NCBI RefSeq assembly: GCF_001703635.1
Contig: NZ_LQZT01000012.1
Coordinates: 62,001 to 126,000, forward strand
DNA: 64,000 nt
DNA from: Parahoeflea olei
GTDB lineage: Bacteria > Pseudomonadota > Alphaproteobacteria > Rhizobiales > Rhizobiaceae
Direction of reading: 5' to 3'
This document shows, piece by piece, positions 41,709 to 49,610 of this stretch. The notes beneath the pieces were generated by a model. It saw nothing but the letters and a program-made list of their open reading frames with translations, was not told where the DNA came from and ran no database searches. Within the stretch, counting starts at the first letter, position 1. Each line of letters opens with the position of its first letter. A program made the position numbers and the translations under genes.

Positions 41709-42380
41709 TCACGCTTTCGTGCCCGAACCCGGCGCCAGCCGACGTGATCCGGCGGCGGCTGGATCTGTTTCGGGCGCAAACAGCGCTTCATCTCCGAGAT
41801 ATCCGACCGCCAGTCTCCTGGTCCTGACAAACAGTGCCTGCTGGTCGGTTTCGCCGGCAAGCCCGGCCGCGTCGATCATTCCGCGCAGGGCGGCCACCAG
41901 ATCGCGCGCCTGCAGCTCGGCATCGTCCTGTCCGGCGTGGGCGAGGAAACCCGCCACCGTGTCCAGGATCTCGGCATCGAGGGCGCCGGTTTCGTCCTCG
42001 AGCGGCAGGAAGCTGTCGGCATGTTCCAGCATGCGCGCGAGCCTGGGCCAGCGCAACTGGTGCCGGACTGCCGCCCAGAGCAGTTTGTCGAGCGTCCGCG
42101 CCGGGCTTTCCAGCGCCATCTCGCGCGTTGCCGCCTTGAGCTCATCGAGAAGGTGCTTGCGTTTCTCCCGGATGATGTCCGTAAGGATCGCTTCCTTGCT
42201 GGGGAAGTACTGGTAGAGGGTTCCGACGCTCACGCCCGCGATCTCGGCGATCTTGTTGGTGTTCAGCCTGTCATATCCCCCGTCCACCAGAATGCGAGCA
42301 GCCGCCTCGAGAATGGCGTCGCAGGTGGCGCGGGCACGGGCCTGACGCGGGACTTTGCGGGGGTTTATCGGTGTCGCCAA
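41709..42380 (-). CDS. TetR-family transcriptional regulator
   Basis: TetR-type repressor of about 223 residues. The N-terminal helix-turn-helix is ATCDAILEAAARILVDGG and NKIAEIAGVSVGTLYQYFPS (about residues 17-60); the C-terminal ligand domain is helical and hydrophobic. The start is uncertain: ATG codons lie further upstream but would run through the divergent operator and into the start of the neighbouring gene, so a TTG with GGAA 7 nt upstream is chosen. It diverges from the darcynin-like/SDR gene pair and probably represses it via the palindrome in between. Confidence 0.82.
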   Translation of the reverse strand: MATPINPRKVPRQARARATCDAILEAAARILVDGGYDRLNTNKIAEIAGVSVGTLYQYFPSKEAILTDIIREKRKHLLDELKAATREMALESPARTLDKLLWAAVRHQLRWPRLARMLEHADSFLPLEDETGALDAEILDTVAGFLAHAGQDDAELQARDLVAALRGMIDAAGLAGETDQQALFVRTRRLAVGYLGDEALFAPETDPAAAGSRRLAPGSGTKA

Positions 42381-42410
42381 GGCCGGTTCCGAATGCGAGT
42401 GGAAAAACGC

Positions 42411-42422
42411 GAGCAATTGCTC
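42411..42422. promoter_or_regulatory. Perfect palindrome, candidate TetR operator
   Basis: GAGCAATTGCTC is a perfect 12-bp palindrome in the divergent region, about 30 bp from the proposed regulator start and 34 bp from the darcynin-like gene ATG. TetR regulators usually bind such palindromes next to their own gene. Confidence 0.55.
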
Positions 42423-42456
42423 ATTATTTTCCGCATCACAGCGAAAGGCAAGACAC

Positions 42457-42792
42457 ATGACATGGACCATCTTCGTTACCCTGAGAGCCACGCCGCAATG
42501 GCTGCAGCAGACGCCGCAAGACCGTGAGACGATCGCCGCGGCCTGTCTCGCAGAGGTCATGGTCGATGACCGCGTGACCATGCGTTTCTTCGATGCGGAG
42601 GCTTTCAGCGGGGTCTGCTCGGATGTGGCCGTGTTCGAGACCACCGACATGGTGGCCTATTATTTCACGATGGAGCGGTTGCGCAACACCGCCCTCATTT
42701 CCGCCCCCTATTTCGAGATCGTTGCGATCATTCCGGCGCTCGAAAACGGCTTCCGGCTTTTCCGGCGGGCTGAACAGGAGCGCGCGGCATGA
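42457..42792 (+). CDS. Darcynin-like protein
   Basis: A 111-residue protein that resembles the darcynin family (small proteins of unknown function). The N-terminus MTWTIFVTLRATPQWLQQTP and the central VFETTDMVAYYFTMERLRNT are the recognisable parts; the fold looks like a ferredoxin-type alpha/beta barrel with no metal ligands or catalytic motif visible. It overlaps the following SDR gene by four bases (ATGA), so the two are translated together. A TetR gene diverges from it. The role is probably linked to oxidation or detoxification of a small molecule through the SDR. Confidence 0.6.
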   Translation: MTWTIFVTLRATPQWLQQTPQDRETIAAACLAEVMVDDRVTMRFFDAEAFSGVCSDVAVFETTDMVAYYFTMERLRNTALISAPYFEIVAIIPALENGFRLFRRAEQERAA

Positions 42793-43538
42793 CGCTCGAT
42801 CTGGGTCGCAGCACGGCGCTGGTCACCGGCGGCGCCCGGGGGATCGGGCGTGAGCTGACGCGTCAGCTGGTGGCTCGCGGCGCCAGTGTCATCGTGGTCG
42901 GCCGGAACATGGAGCACCTCAAGGCAGTCCAGGCGGAGCATCCGCAGGCCGTCACAGTCCGGGCGGTGGATCTGGCCTGCGCTCAGGAGGTCGACCGGCT
43001 GGTCGCGGACCTTGCGGCGACTGCCCCGCAGATCAACATTCTGATCAACAATGCCGGCGTCCAGTACGAGACCGACCTGTTCACGCCGGAGCGGGATCAG
43101 CTCACCGCCCTGGCGCGGCGCGAGATCGCCACCAATCTGGATTCGGTCGTGACCCTGACGCTGGGCCTGTTGCCGGTCATTGCCCGCCACCGGCACGGAG
43201 CGATCGTCAATATCAGCTCGGGGCTGGCGATTGCGCCGAAGGCGGCCTCGCCGGTTTATTGCGCCACCAAGGCCGCCGTGCGGTCCTTCACCAAGGCACT
43301 CGGCTACCAATGCGCCCGGCAGGCGCCGCATGTCGAGGTCAGCGAGGCGATCATGGCGCTGGTCGATACCGACATGACCCGGGGCCGGGGATCGGGCAAG
43401 ATCAGGGCAGAGCAGGCGGCCTCGGAGGTGCTTTCGGTGCTGGACCGCCACAGGCCGGAGGTCTGGGTCGGCAAGGCCAGACTGCTCCGCCTGATCAACC
43501 GCATCTCTCCCGCGCTTTCGGAAAAGATCATGCGGTAA
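42789..43538 (+). CDS. Short-chain dehydrogenase/reductase
   Basis: Classical SDR of 249 residues. Cofactor loop TGGARGIGRELTRQL (residues 13-27), NNAG in ILINNAGVQYETDL, catalytic Ser in VNISSGLAIAP and the YxxxK in VYCATKAAVRSF. The arginine-rich region after beta2 (VVGRNMEHLK) suggests NADP. The C-terminus (VWVGKARLLRLINRISPALS) is like that of DltE/YciK-type SDRs. Substrate unknown. It is translationally coupled to the darcynin-like gene and likely under the divergent TetR repressor. Confidence 0.88.
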   Translation: MTLDLGRSTALVTGGARGIGRELTRQLVARGASVIVVGRNMEHLKAVQAEHPQAVTVRAVDLACAQEVDRLVADLAATAPQINILINNAGVQYETDLFTPERDQLTALARREIATNLDSVVTLTLGLLPVIARHRHGAIVNISSGLAIAPKAASPVYCATKAAVRSFTKALGYQCARQAPHVEVSEAIMALVDTDMTRGRGSGKIRAEQAASEVLSVLDRHRPEVWVGKARLLRLINRISPALSEKIMR

Positions 43539-43556
43539 AGGTTCCGCGGCTTCCCG

Positions 43557-45056
43557 CTACTGAAACGCCGTCTCGAAGAAGCTTCTGAGCTTGCGGGAAT
43601 GCAGCCTCTCGGGTGGCATGGCGGCGAGCTTCTGCATGGCCCTGAGGCCGATCTTCAGGTGCTGGTTGACCTGCGTCTTGTAGAAGGCCGAGGCCATGCC
43701 CGGGAGCTTGAGTTCGCCGTGCAGCGGCTTGTCGGAGACGCAGAGCAGCGTGCCGTAGGGGACGCGAAAGCGGAAGCCGTTGGCGGCGATGGTGGCCGAT
43801 TCCATGTCGAGCGCGATCGCGCGCGACTGCGACAGGCGCTGCACCGGGCCGCGCTGGTCGCGCAGTTCCCAGTTGCGGTTGTCGATGGTGGCGACGGTGC
43901 CGGTGCGCATGATGCGCTTCAAGTCGTAGCCTTCGAGCCCGGTGACTTCGGCGACCGCGTCCTGGACGGCGACCTGGACTTCGGCCAGCGCCGGGATCGG
44001 CACCCAGGCCGGCAGGTCGTCGTCAAGCACGTGGTCCTCGCGCACATAGGCGTGGGCGAGCACATAGTCGCCGAGATTCTGGCTGTTCCTGAGCCCCGCG
44101 CAATGGCCGAGCATCAGCCAGGCATGGGGTCTGAGCACCGCGATATGGTCGGTGATGGTCTTGGCGTTTGAGGGGCCGACGCCGATATTGACCATGGTGA
44201 CGCCGCCATGGTCCTTGCGCTTCAGGTGATAGGCGGGCATCTGCGGCAGACGCGGCGGGGCCACGCCCTCGGTCGGGCTGCCATGGCCCGCAGGCGTGAT
44301 CAGGTTGCCGGGCTCCACGAAGCATTCGTAGTCCGACCCGCCTTCCGACATCAGCGAGCGGGCGTGTTCGCAGAACTCGTCGATATAGAACTGGTAGTTG
44401 GTGAACAGCACGAAATTCTGGAAATGGTCGGGCGCGGTCGCCGTGTAATGCGAGAGCCTGGCCAGCGAATAGTCGATGCGCTGGGCCTTGAACGGCGCCA
44501 GCGGCAGCAATTCGCCGGGACCGGGTTCGTAAAGCCCGTTGACGATCTCGTCGTCGGTGGTGGCGAGGTCGGGCGTGTCGAACAGGTCGCGCAGCGGCAT
44601 GTCGAGCTTCTCGGCCACCGCCGCTTCCACATAGGCGCCTTCGCCAAAGGCGAAATGCAGCGGGATCGGCGTATGCGATTCGCTGATGGTGAGCGGCGTG
44701 CCGTGATTGCGCAAAAGCAGTTCGAACTGTGTGGTCAGATAGGTGCGGAACAGTGCGGGGCGGGTGATGGTGGCGGCATAGCGCCCCGGCGAGACGACGT
44801 GGCCGAAGGACAGCCGCGAATCGACCATGCCGAAGGACGTGGTCTCGAGGCTGACCTGGGGGTAGTAGGCCCGGTAGCGGCCGGCAGGCTTGTCCGTGGC
44901 GAGGCCCTGGAAGGCATCGCAGAGGAAGCGGGTGTTGCGCTCATAGATGGCTTCGAGCGCTGCCACCGCGGCGGCGGCATCGGTGAATTCCTGCGGCTCG
45001 ATCGGCTCGGGGGAGATGAAGCTATTGAAGGCGGGGGGGAAGATTCGGTGGTCCAT
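43557..45056 (-). CDS. amn: AMP nucleosidase
   Basis: Hydrolyses AMP to adenine and ribose 5-phosphate, a purine salvage and energy-balance step. The 499-residue protein has the Amn-specific N-terminal domain (about 1-190) and a C-terminal nucleoside-phosphorylase-like domain with VTMVNIGVGPSNAKTITDHI, WLMLGHCAGLRNSQNLGDYV and the catalytic-region ALDMESATIAANGFRFRVPY. A TTG two codons upstream is possible; the ATG of MDHRIFPPAF is chosen. It is convergent with the SDR gene, with only 18 bp between stops. Confidence 0.94.
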   Translation of the reverse strand: MDHRIFPPAFNSFISPEPIEPQEFTDAAAAVAALEAIYERNTRFLCDAFQGLATDKPAGRYRAYYPQVSLETTSFGMVDSRLSFGHVVSPGRYAATITRPALFRTYLTTQFELLLRNHGTPLTISESHTPIPLHFAFGEGAYVEAAVAEKLDMPLRDLFDTPDLATTDDEIVNGLYEPGPGELLPLAPFKAQRIDYSLARLSHYTATAPDHFQNFVLFTNYQFYIDEFCEHARSLMSEGGSDYECFVEPGNLITPAGHGSPTEGVAPPRLPQMPAYHLKRKDHGGVTMVNIGVGPSNAKTITDHIAVLRPHAWLMLGHCAGLRNSQNLGDYVLAHAYVREDHVLDDDLPAWVPIPALAEVQVAVQDAVAEVTGLEGYDLKRIMRTGTVATIDNRNWELRDQRGPVQRLSQSRAIALDMESATIAANGFRFRVPYGTLLCVSDKPLHGELKLPGMASAFYKTQVNQHLKIGLRAMQKLAAMPPERLHSRKLRSFFETAFQ

Positions 45057-45227
45057 GCACAACTATACACGGGAAATCGCGACAAGGAAAAGACATGGGC
45101 GCCCGAAAGGTCTTTCAAGCGATATCGGAGGCAAGGAAAGCCCGGGGAGGCACCGGTCCCGGGGCAGGGGAGTGAAGGCCGTTCCGCCGGGGTCGCCGGG
45201 GGCGTCGGGGCTGCAGCTCTCCTGCGG

Positions 45228-45401
45228 TCAGTGGCCCTGCCGCTGCAGGCTCACATAGAGCACCAGGCCCGCGCCGGTCATGCCGGGGCCCTTGTCGCCG
45301 GCATTGGCATAGGCGAAGGCCCCGACGGGGCCGACGAAAAAGGCGGTGAAGGCGGCGATGCGCAGGAAGGTGGAGAGCGAACGGCGGCTGGTGGCGATCA
45401 T
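45228..45401 (-). CDS. 57-aa small membrane protein
   Basis: Encodes MIATSRRSLSTFLRIAAFTA followed by FFVGPVGAFAYANAGDKGPG and a short tail ending SLQRQGH. One hydrophobic helix (about residues 12-31) after a positively charged N-terminus makes it an inner-membrane or secreted peptide. AAGGA is well placed before the ATG and codon use matches neighbours. It follows the 55-aa gene by 28 bp in the same direction, so they probably form an operon. I recognise no family. Confidence 0.55.
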   Translation of the reverse strand: MIATSRRSLSTFLRIAAFTAFFVGPVGAFAYANAGDKGPGMTGAGLVLYVSLQRQGH

Positions 45402-45429
45402 GACATGGGTCCTTTCAGCGGGCGCCGGC

Positions 45430-45597
45430 TCAGCGCGCCGCGCAGGTGTAATCGGGGCGGAACAGGCAGGCGTCGATGGCGCCGTTGTGCCAGCCCTGCG
45501 GCCGGTGCGCCGAATTGGCGACCGCGGCGGCCATCAGCAGAGCGAAGATCGTGAAGACCAGGCAGATGATGATGAAGCGGCGGGTGAGCGTGGCCAT
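45430..45597 (-). CDS. 55-aa small membrane protein
   Basis: Encodes MATLTRRFIIICLVFTIFAL, LMAAAVANSAHRPQGWHNGA and a tail ending PDYTCAAR. A single strongly hydrophobic helix (about residues 8-27) follows a basic N-terminus; two cysteines lie in the exported tail. AAGGA lies 9 nt before the ATG, better than an alternative start 12 codons upstream. First of two adjacent small membrane-protein genes. No family recognised. Confidence 0.55.
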   Translation of the reverse strand: MATLTRRFIIICLVFTIFALLMAAAVANSAHRPQGWHNGAIDACLFRPDYTCAAR

Positions 45598-45848
45598 GCG
45601 TCTGGTTCCTTGTTCTTGAAAGGACCATCGCATGCACAGGCTGAACCGCCCCTGAGAGGCGCGTTCATCTCCGGTTCAAACAGGTTAACCGGGCCGCGCC
45701 ATGGCGATTGCGCGGGGGCGATCGCGCCGGATCGGAACTGCGAGCCGGAAGCCCGACGCCGGGCGGAGCGAAGAAACCCGCGCCGGTGGCCGGCGCGGGT
45801 TCGATCATGCAATCAGAAAGGTGGGTGCTGACAGGTGGAGGGCCGGGG

Positions 45849-46187
45849 TTACATCCGGCTCCAGTTTTCGGAGCGGCAAAGGATGCCCATGACGCAGCCC
45901 TTCATCTTCAGCGTGCTGCCGCTCAGCGATGCCGAACCCGAATAGGTCTTGTCCTTGGCGGGATCGGTGATGGTGCCGGAATAGCTTCCGTTGCTGCCGC
46001 TCATCTTGCCGATGCGCTTGCCGGCATGCTTGCCGGTCTTGAGCTGGACGCAATAGTCACTGCCGCAGGACGAGATCGCCGCGGTTTCCCCGCTCTTGGT
46101 CTTCCAGTTGCCTTCAATCGGATCTGCCAGCGCCGGGGCACTCATCGCGGCAAAAAGCACGCCGGCTGCGATAAATTTGCGGATCAT
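45849..46187 (-). CDS. Secreted DUF2147-like protein
   Basis: A 112-residue exported protein: signal peptide (MIRKFIAAGVLFAAMSAPAL, cut after ALA), then DPIEGNWKTKSGETAAISSC and a beta-rich domain ending GCVMGILCRSENWSRM. The G-N/V-W opening and the C-terminal GC-LG-LC pattern are those of DUF2147, a lipocalin-like periplasmic family. Four cysteines could form two disulfides. Two adjacent ATGs exist; GGAGG is better spaced for the second. Stands alone with about 470 bp of non-coding DNA upstream. Confidence 0.85.
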   Translation of the reverse strand: MIRKFIAAGVLFAAMSAPALADPIEGNWKTKSGETAAISSCGSDYCVQLKTGKHAGKRIGKMSGSNGSYSGTITDPAKDKTYSGSASLSGSTLKMKGCVMGILCRSENWSRM

Positions 46188-46658
46188 CATATTCCTCCCA
46201 AGGATAAGCGCTTCCTCAAGCGCATTTCTTACTTAACTCGCATGTACGTAAAGGTAAACCGGATTCTCTTCGCCCAATGGTTGTTTTGTGGCGGTTCCGT
46301 CGCGCGCGGAACGCGGCCGGCGTCACCTTTCCGGCACCCAATCTACCCGCTTGCCGGAGCGCCGGCTTTATCCTTGGTTAGCCGTTCGTAACTTTCCGCG
46401 ATCGCGCCCGCGGGCCGTTTTTCGCCGTTTCAGCTGATTTGCAAGGGATGCGATGTTTAACGGAATCGCAAATTTACCAAGCGTCAGGACTTTGTTCGGT
46501 TCCGGTTAAGCATCCAATTTAACTCGCTTTTTAATCGAAAACGGCACACTCGGGTCAACAAAACAGCGCCGGGAAGAAACCGACGCAGCCAGCATGAAAC
46601 GGCTCTTGAGAGCTGACAGGGACATCGAAACGAAAACAAGATCACAGGGACTGGACCA
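46188..46658. other. Intergenic region, relatively AT-rich
   Basis: About 470 bp between divergent genes. It is AT-richer than its surroundings, especially near 46440-46560, and presumably holds both promoters and a long leader for the Sel1-like gene. The 10-bp palindrome GCCCGCGGGC followed by CGTTTTT (about 46406-46422) is the only structured element noticed. No small gene with a good ribosome site was found. Confidence 0.45.
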
Positions 46659-46925
46659 ATGGCACGTTATGAAATTCACGATCACGATCAGGCCAGCTTC
46701 GGCGGCGAATCCAAGGCGGATGTGTTTTGCGAAATGGGATTGATGTATGCGACCGGCCGTGAATGCGAGGTCGATTTCGTCGCCGCCCACAAGTGGCTCA
46801 ACATCGCCGCCATCAAGGGCTCGGACCGCGCGGCCACGCTGCGCGCCGAACTCGCCGAAAGCATGACCAAGGCCGACCTCGCCGCCGCGCTCCGCGCAGC
46901 CCGCGAATGGATGACCATGCATTGA
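46659..46925 (+). CDS. Small Sel1-like repeat protein
   Basis: An 88-residue cytosolic protein. Residues 19-54 (ADVFCEMGLMYATGRECEVD, then FVAAHKWLNIAAIKGSDRAA) form one Sel1-like repeat, a helix pair of the TPR superfamily; the rest is a helical cap. Such short single-repeat proteins are common in Hyphomicrobiales, usually monocistronic with unknown function. AGGGAC lies upstream of the ATG. A clear intrinsic terminator follows about 125 bp downstream. Confidence 0.75.
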   Translation: MARYEIHDHDQASFGGESKADVFCEMGLMYATGRECEVDFVAAHKWLNIAAIKGSDRAATLRAELAESMTKADLAAALRAAREWMTMH

Positions 46926-47049
46926 CGCGGTTTCGCGGGATGTGCCCCGGAGCCACGGACTGCGCGGGTCGCCTGCGCCAACAGACACATGCCCCGAGGG
47001 GAACGGGGTGGGGCTTCAGTCCGGGCCGGACCCAAAAACTCCCCTGAAA

Positions 47050-47086
47050 GCCGCGATCGACCATGCCCGGTCACCGCGGCTTTTTT
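47050..47086 (+). terminator. Rho-independent terminator
   Basis: GCCGCG and GACC pair with GGTC and CGCGGC around a short loop, followed directly by TTTTTT. It lies about 125 bp after the Sel1-like gene and 12 bp beyond the stop of the convergent aminotransferase gene. This is the clearest intrinsic terminator in the window. Confidence 0.88.
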
Positions 47087-47098
47087 CTTGTCCGGTGG

Positions 47099-48217
47099 TT
47101 ACAGCCCGTTGAGTTCCGCCATCACCTCGACCAGGGCCTGCTCGAAGATGTCGATTTCGACTTCGGGTCCGGTCGACACCCGGATGCAGCGGTTGAGCGG
47201 CGCCACGCCGGGCATGCGGATGAAGACGCCGCGGCTGACCAATCCGTCCATGATCGTGCGCGCCCGCGCGCCGTCGCCGCCGCAGTCGATGGCCACGAAA
47301 TTGGTCGCCGAGGGCAGCGGCTTGAGCCCGTGGCCGCGGACGATGTCGCCGATCTGGTCGCGCGAGGCGACCACCAGGGCGATCACATGGCTGAGCCAGG
47401 CCTGATCCTCGATCGCGGCGAGCGCCGCGACCTGCCCCAGCCGGTTGACGCCGAAATGGTTGCGCACCCGGTCGAAGCGCGACACGGTCTCGCGGTTGCC
47501 GAAGACATAGCCGATGCGTTGTCCGGCAAGGCCGTAAGCCTTGGAGAAGGTGCGGAACCTCAGCACATTGGGCATGTCCGCGAGCGCTGCGATGTCCGGC
47601 AGCGCCGAGACGGGCGCGGTCTCGCTGTAGGCCTCGTCGAGCACCAGCAGGGTGGTTTCGGGGAGGGCGGCGGCAAAGCGGCTGATCGCGGCCGCGGAAT
47701 GCCAGGTTCCCATCGGATTGTCGGGATTGGAGAGGTAGACCAGCGGCGCGTTCTCGCGCTTGACGGCGGCAAGAAGCCCGTCGAGGTCCTCGTGGTCGTC
47801 GCGATAGGGCACGCCCACCAGCCGGCCGCCGAACCCTGCGACATGGAAATTGAAGGTGGGGTAGGCGCCGAGCGAGGTGACCACCGGGGTTCCGGGTTCG
47901 ACGATCAGCCGCACGATCAGTCCCAAAAGGCCGTCGATGCCTTCGCCCACGACGATGCGGTCGGGCGCAAGCCCGAGATGGGCGCCGAGGCGTTCGCGCA
48001 GGTCATGGTTCTCGGGATCGCCGTAGCGCCAGCTCAACCCTGCCTGCTGCTCCATCGCCTCGATCACCGACGGGGCGGGGCCGAAGCCGCTTTCATTGGC
48101 GCCCAGCCTGGCGATGAACCGCGCGCCACGGGTCCGTTCCTGGGCTTCCGGGCCGACGAACGGCACGGTGGGCGGCAGGGATTCGGCGAGTGCGGTAAAA
48201 CGGGGAAAAACGGGCAT
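47099..48217 (-). CDS. Class I/II PLP aminotransferase (HisC-like)
   Basis: A 372-residue PLP enzyme of the histidinol-phosphate aminotransferase type. Recognisable features are ARLGANESGFGPAPSVIEAM near residue 35, VYLSNPDNPMGTWHS near 160, VLDEAYSETAP near 193 and the PLP lysine in FRTFSKAYGLAGQRIGYVFG (Lys near 224). The N-terminal 30 residues differ from housekeeping HisC and no his genes are nearby, so it may act on another amino or imidazole substrate. Its gene is alone, convergent with the Sel1-like gene. Confidence 0.85.
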   Translation of the reverse strand: MPVFPRFTALAESLPPTVPFVGPEAQERTRGARFIARLGANESGFGPAPSVIEAMEQQAGLSWRYGDPENHDLRERLGAHLGLAPDRIVVGEGIDGLLGLIVRLIVEPGTPVVTSLGAYPTFNFHVAGFGGRLVGVPYRDDHEDLDGLLAAVKRENAPLVYLSNPDNPMGTWHSAAAISRFAAALPETTLLVLDEAYSETAPVSALPDIAALADMPNVLRFRTFSKAYGLAGQRIGYVFGNRETVSRFDRVRNHFGVNRLGQVAALAAIEDQAWLSHVIALVVASRDQIGDIVRGHGLKPLPSATNFVAIDCGGDGARARTIMDGLVSRGVFIRMPGVAPLNRCIRVSTGPEVEIDIFEQALVEVMAELNGL

Positions 48218-48476
48218 GGCGGTTCATCCTGTTCACTTCGAGTCAATTCCCTAGCGATAACGGCGGCCGGCTTCAAGCCGGGTGGCGGCGGTTGGCGCAG
48301 GCGTGATTGGTCCGTTTGTCGCCCCCGGGTGCCTGTTCCACCCGATGCAGTTGCTGCGGTGCCCGCGGCGCCGGGCCGGTTCTGATCGCCGGCCCTGCCG
48401 GCCCCGCCTTTGCGCCGCCGGCGCGCAGGGGCTATGAGGGGAGTGTAAGCCCCAAATCCTTTACCCCGAGTCCGCG

Positions 48477-49433
48477 ATGCCCGCCTTTGCCGAAACCATC
48501 CTCGTCATTTTCACGCTGATTGCCATCGGCTATGCCACGGCGGGGTTGCGGCTGCTCAAGCCTGCCACCGGCGACGGGTTGTCGGATTTCGTGTTCACCA
48601 TCGCGGTGCCGCTGCTGTTGTTCCGCACGATCGCGACCGCGAGTTTCGACCATGGCCCGCCCTGGGCGCTGTGGGCAAGCTATTTCGTCGCCGTGCTGGT
48701 CACCTGGACGGCGGCGCATCTGCTGGTGCGTGCGGGGTTCGGGCGTGACCGGCGCTCGGGCGTGGTGGCGGGGGTCACGGCGGCTTTTTCCAATCTGGTG
48801 CTGCTCGGCATTCCCTTCATGTCCGGGCTTTACGGCGAGGCCGGGCTGGCGGTGCTGTCGCAGATCGTGTCGATCCACCTGCCGATCATGCTCGGTGCCT
48901 CGATGATCCTGTTCGAATGGGCGCTCAACCGCGACGGCGTTTCCGCCGAACCGAAATCCTTGCCGGCGCTGGCCACCGGCTTCCTGCGTCAGCTCGGGTC
49001 CAACCCGCTGATCATCGGCATTCTCTGCGGTCTGGTGGTGCGGCTGAGCGGTTTCGGCATTCCCACGGTCGCCGATCGGGTGATTGCAAGCCTGGCCAAT
49101 GTCGCGGGACCCATGGCACTGTTCGCGATGGGCGTTTCGCTGTTCGGCTATGGCGTGCGCGGGCAGGGGCGGCAGGCATTTGCCCTGGTGGCGCTCAAGC
49201 TCGTGCTGATGCCGGCCGTGGCGCTGGCGATGGCGCTGATGTTCGGCCTGACAGACTTCCAGCTCAAGGTCGTGGTCGCCGCCGCGTCGCTGCCCGCGGG
49301 GGTCAATTCCTGGCTGATCGCCAACCGGTTCGGCACCGGGCAACGACTGGCCTCGACCTCGATGACGCTCGGCACCGCGCTGGCGGCGGTGACGACCGGG
49401 ATCTGGCTGGCGATCGTCGACGCCATCCTGTGA
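48477..49433 (+). CDS. AEC-family (auxin efflux carrier type) permease
   Basis: A 318-residue integral membrane protein with about ten helices in two inverted halves of five, as in the bile/arsenite/AEC superfamily. Motifs include GLRLLKPATGDGLSDFVFTI, AAFSNLVLLGIPFMSGLYGE and, in the second half, RVIASLANVAGPMALFAMGV and SLPAGVNSWLIANRFGTGQR. AEC carriers move organic anions such as malate or malonate; the substrate is not evident. No neighbouring gene gives a clue. Confidence 0.88.
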   Translation: MPAFAETILVIFTLIAIGYATAGLRLLKPATGDGLSDFVFTIAVPLLLFRTIATASFDHGPPWALWASYFVAVLVTWTAAHLLVRAGFGRDRRSGVVAGVTAAFSNLVLLGIPFMSGLYGEAGLAVLSQIVSIHLPIMLGASMILFEWALNRDGVSAEPKSLPALATGFLRQLGSNPLIIGILCGLVVRLSGFGIPTVADRVIASLANVAGPMALFAMGVSLFGYGVRGQGRQAFALVALKLVLMPAVALAMALMFGLTDFQLKVVVAAASLPAGVNSWLIANRFGTGQRLASTSMTLGTALAAVTTGIWLAIVDAIL

Positions 49434-49530
49434 CCCGGCTCGCGCCTGAGGGCTTGCGCCCCCGGCCCCGTCGTTTCGGGGGCGTGACCACGGCAGGGTG
49501 AGGACCGCGAAACCGCTCTCCGGCCGCTCG

Positions 49531-49550
49531 GTTTCGTTTGTTTTCTTTTG
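49531..49550. promoter_or_regulatory. TTTCG-rich stretch upstream of glpD, possible GlpR operator
   Basis: GTTTCGTTTGTTTTCTTTTG, followed nearby by TTCGAAA and GGTTTCACA, lies about 60 bp before glpD. DeoR-family GlpR regulators often bind repeats of TTTCG-like half sites. No glpR gene is in the window, so this is a motif guess. Confidence 0.35.
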
Positions 49551-49610
49551 ACATTCGAAATGGTTTCACATTAGAGATTCCGTGACTGTGCCGCATCACG
49601 GGAGAGGTCA

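Noticed and set aside
39062..41860. 932-codon minus-strand open frame opposite the PAS and ETF-QO genes
   Set aside because: It runs through two real genes and their intergenic region; composition is that of a codon-position shadow.
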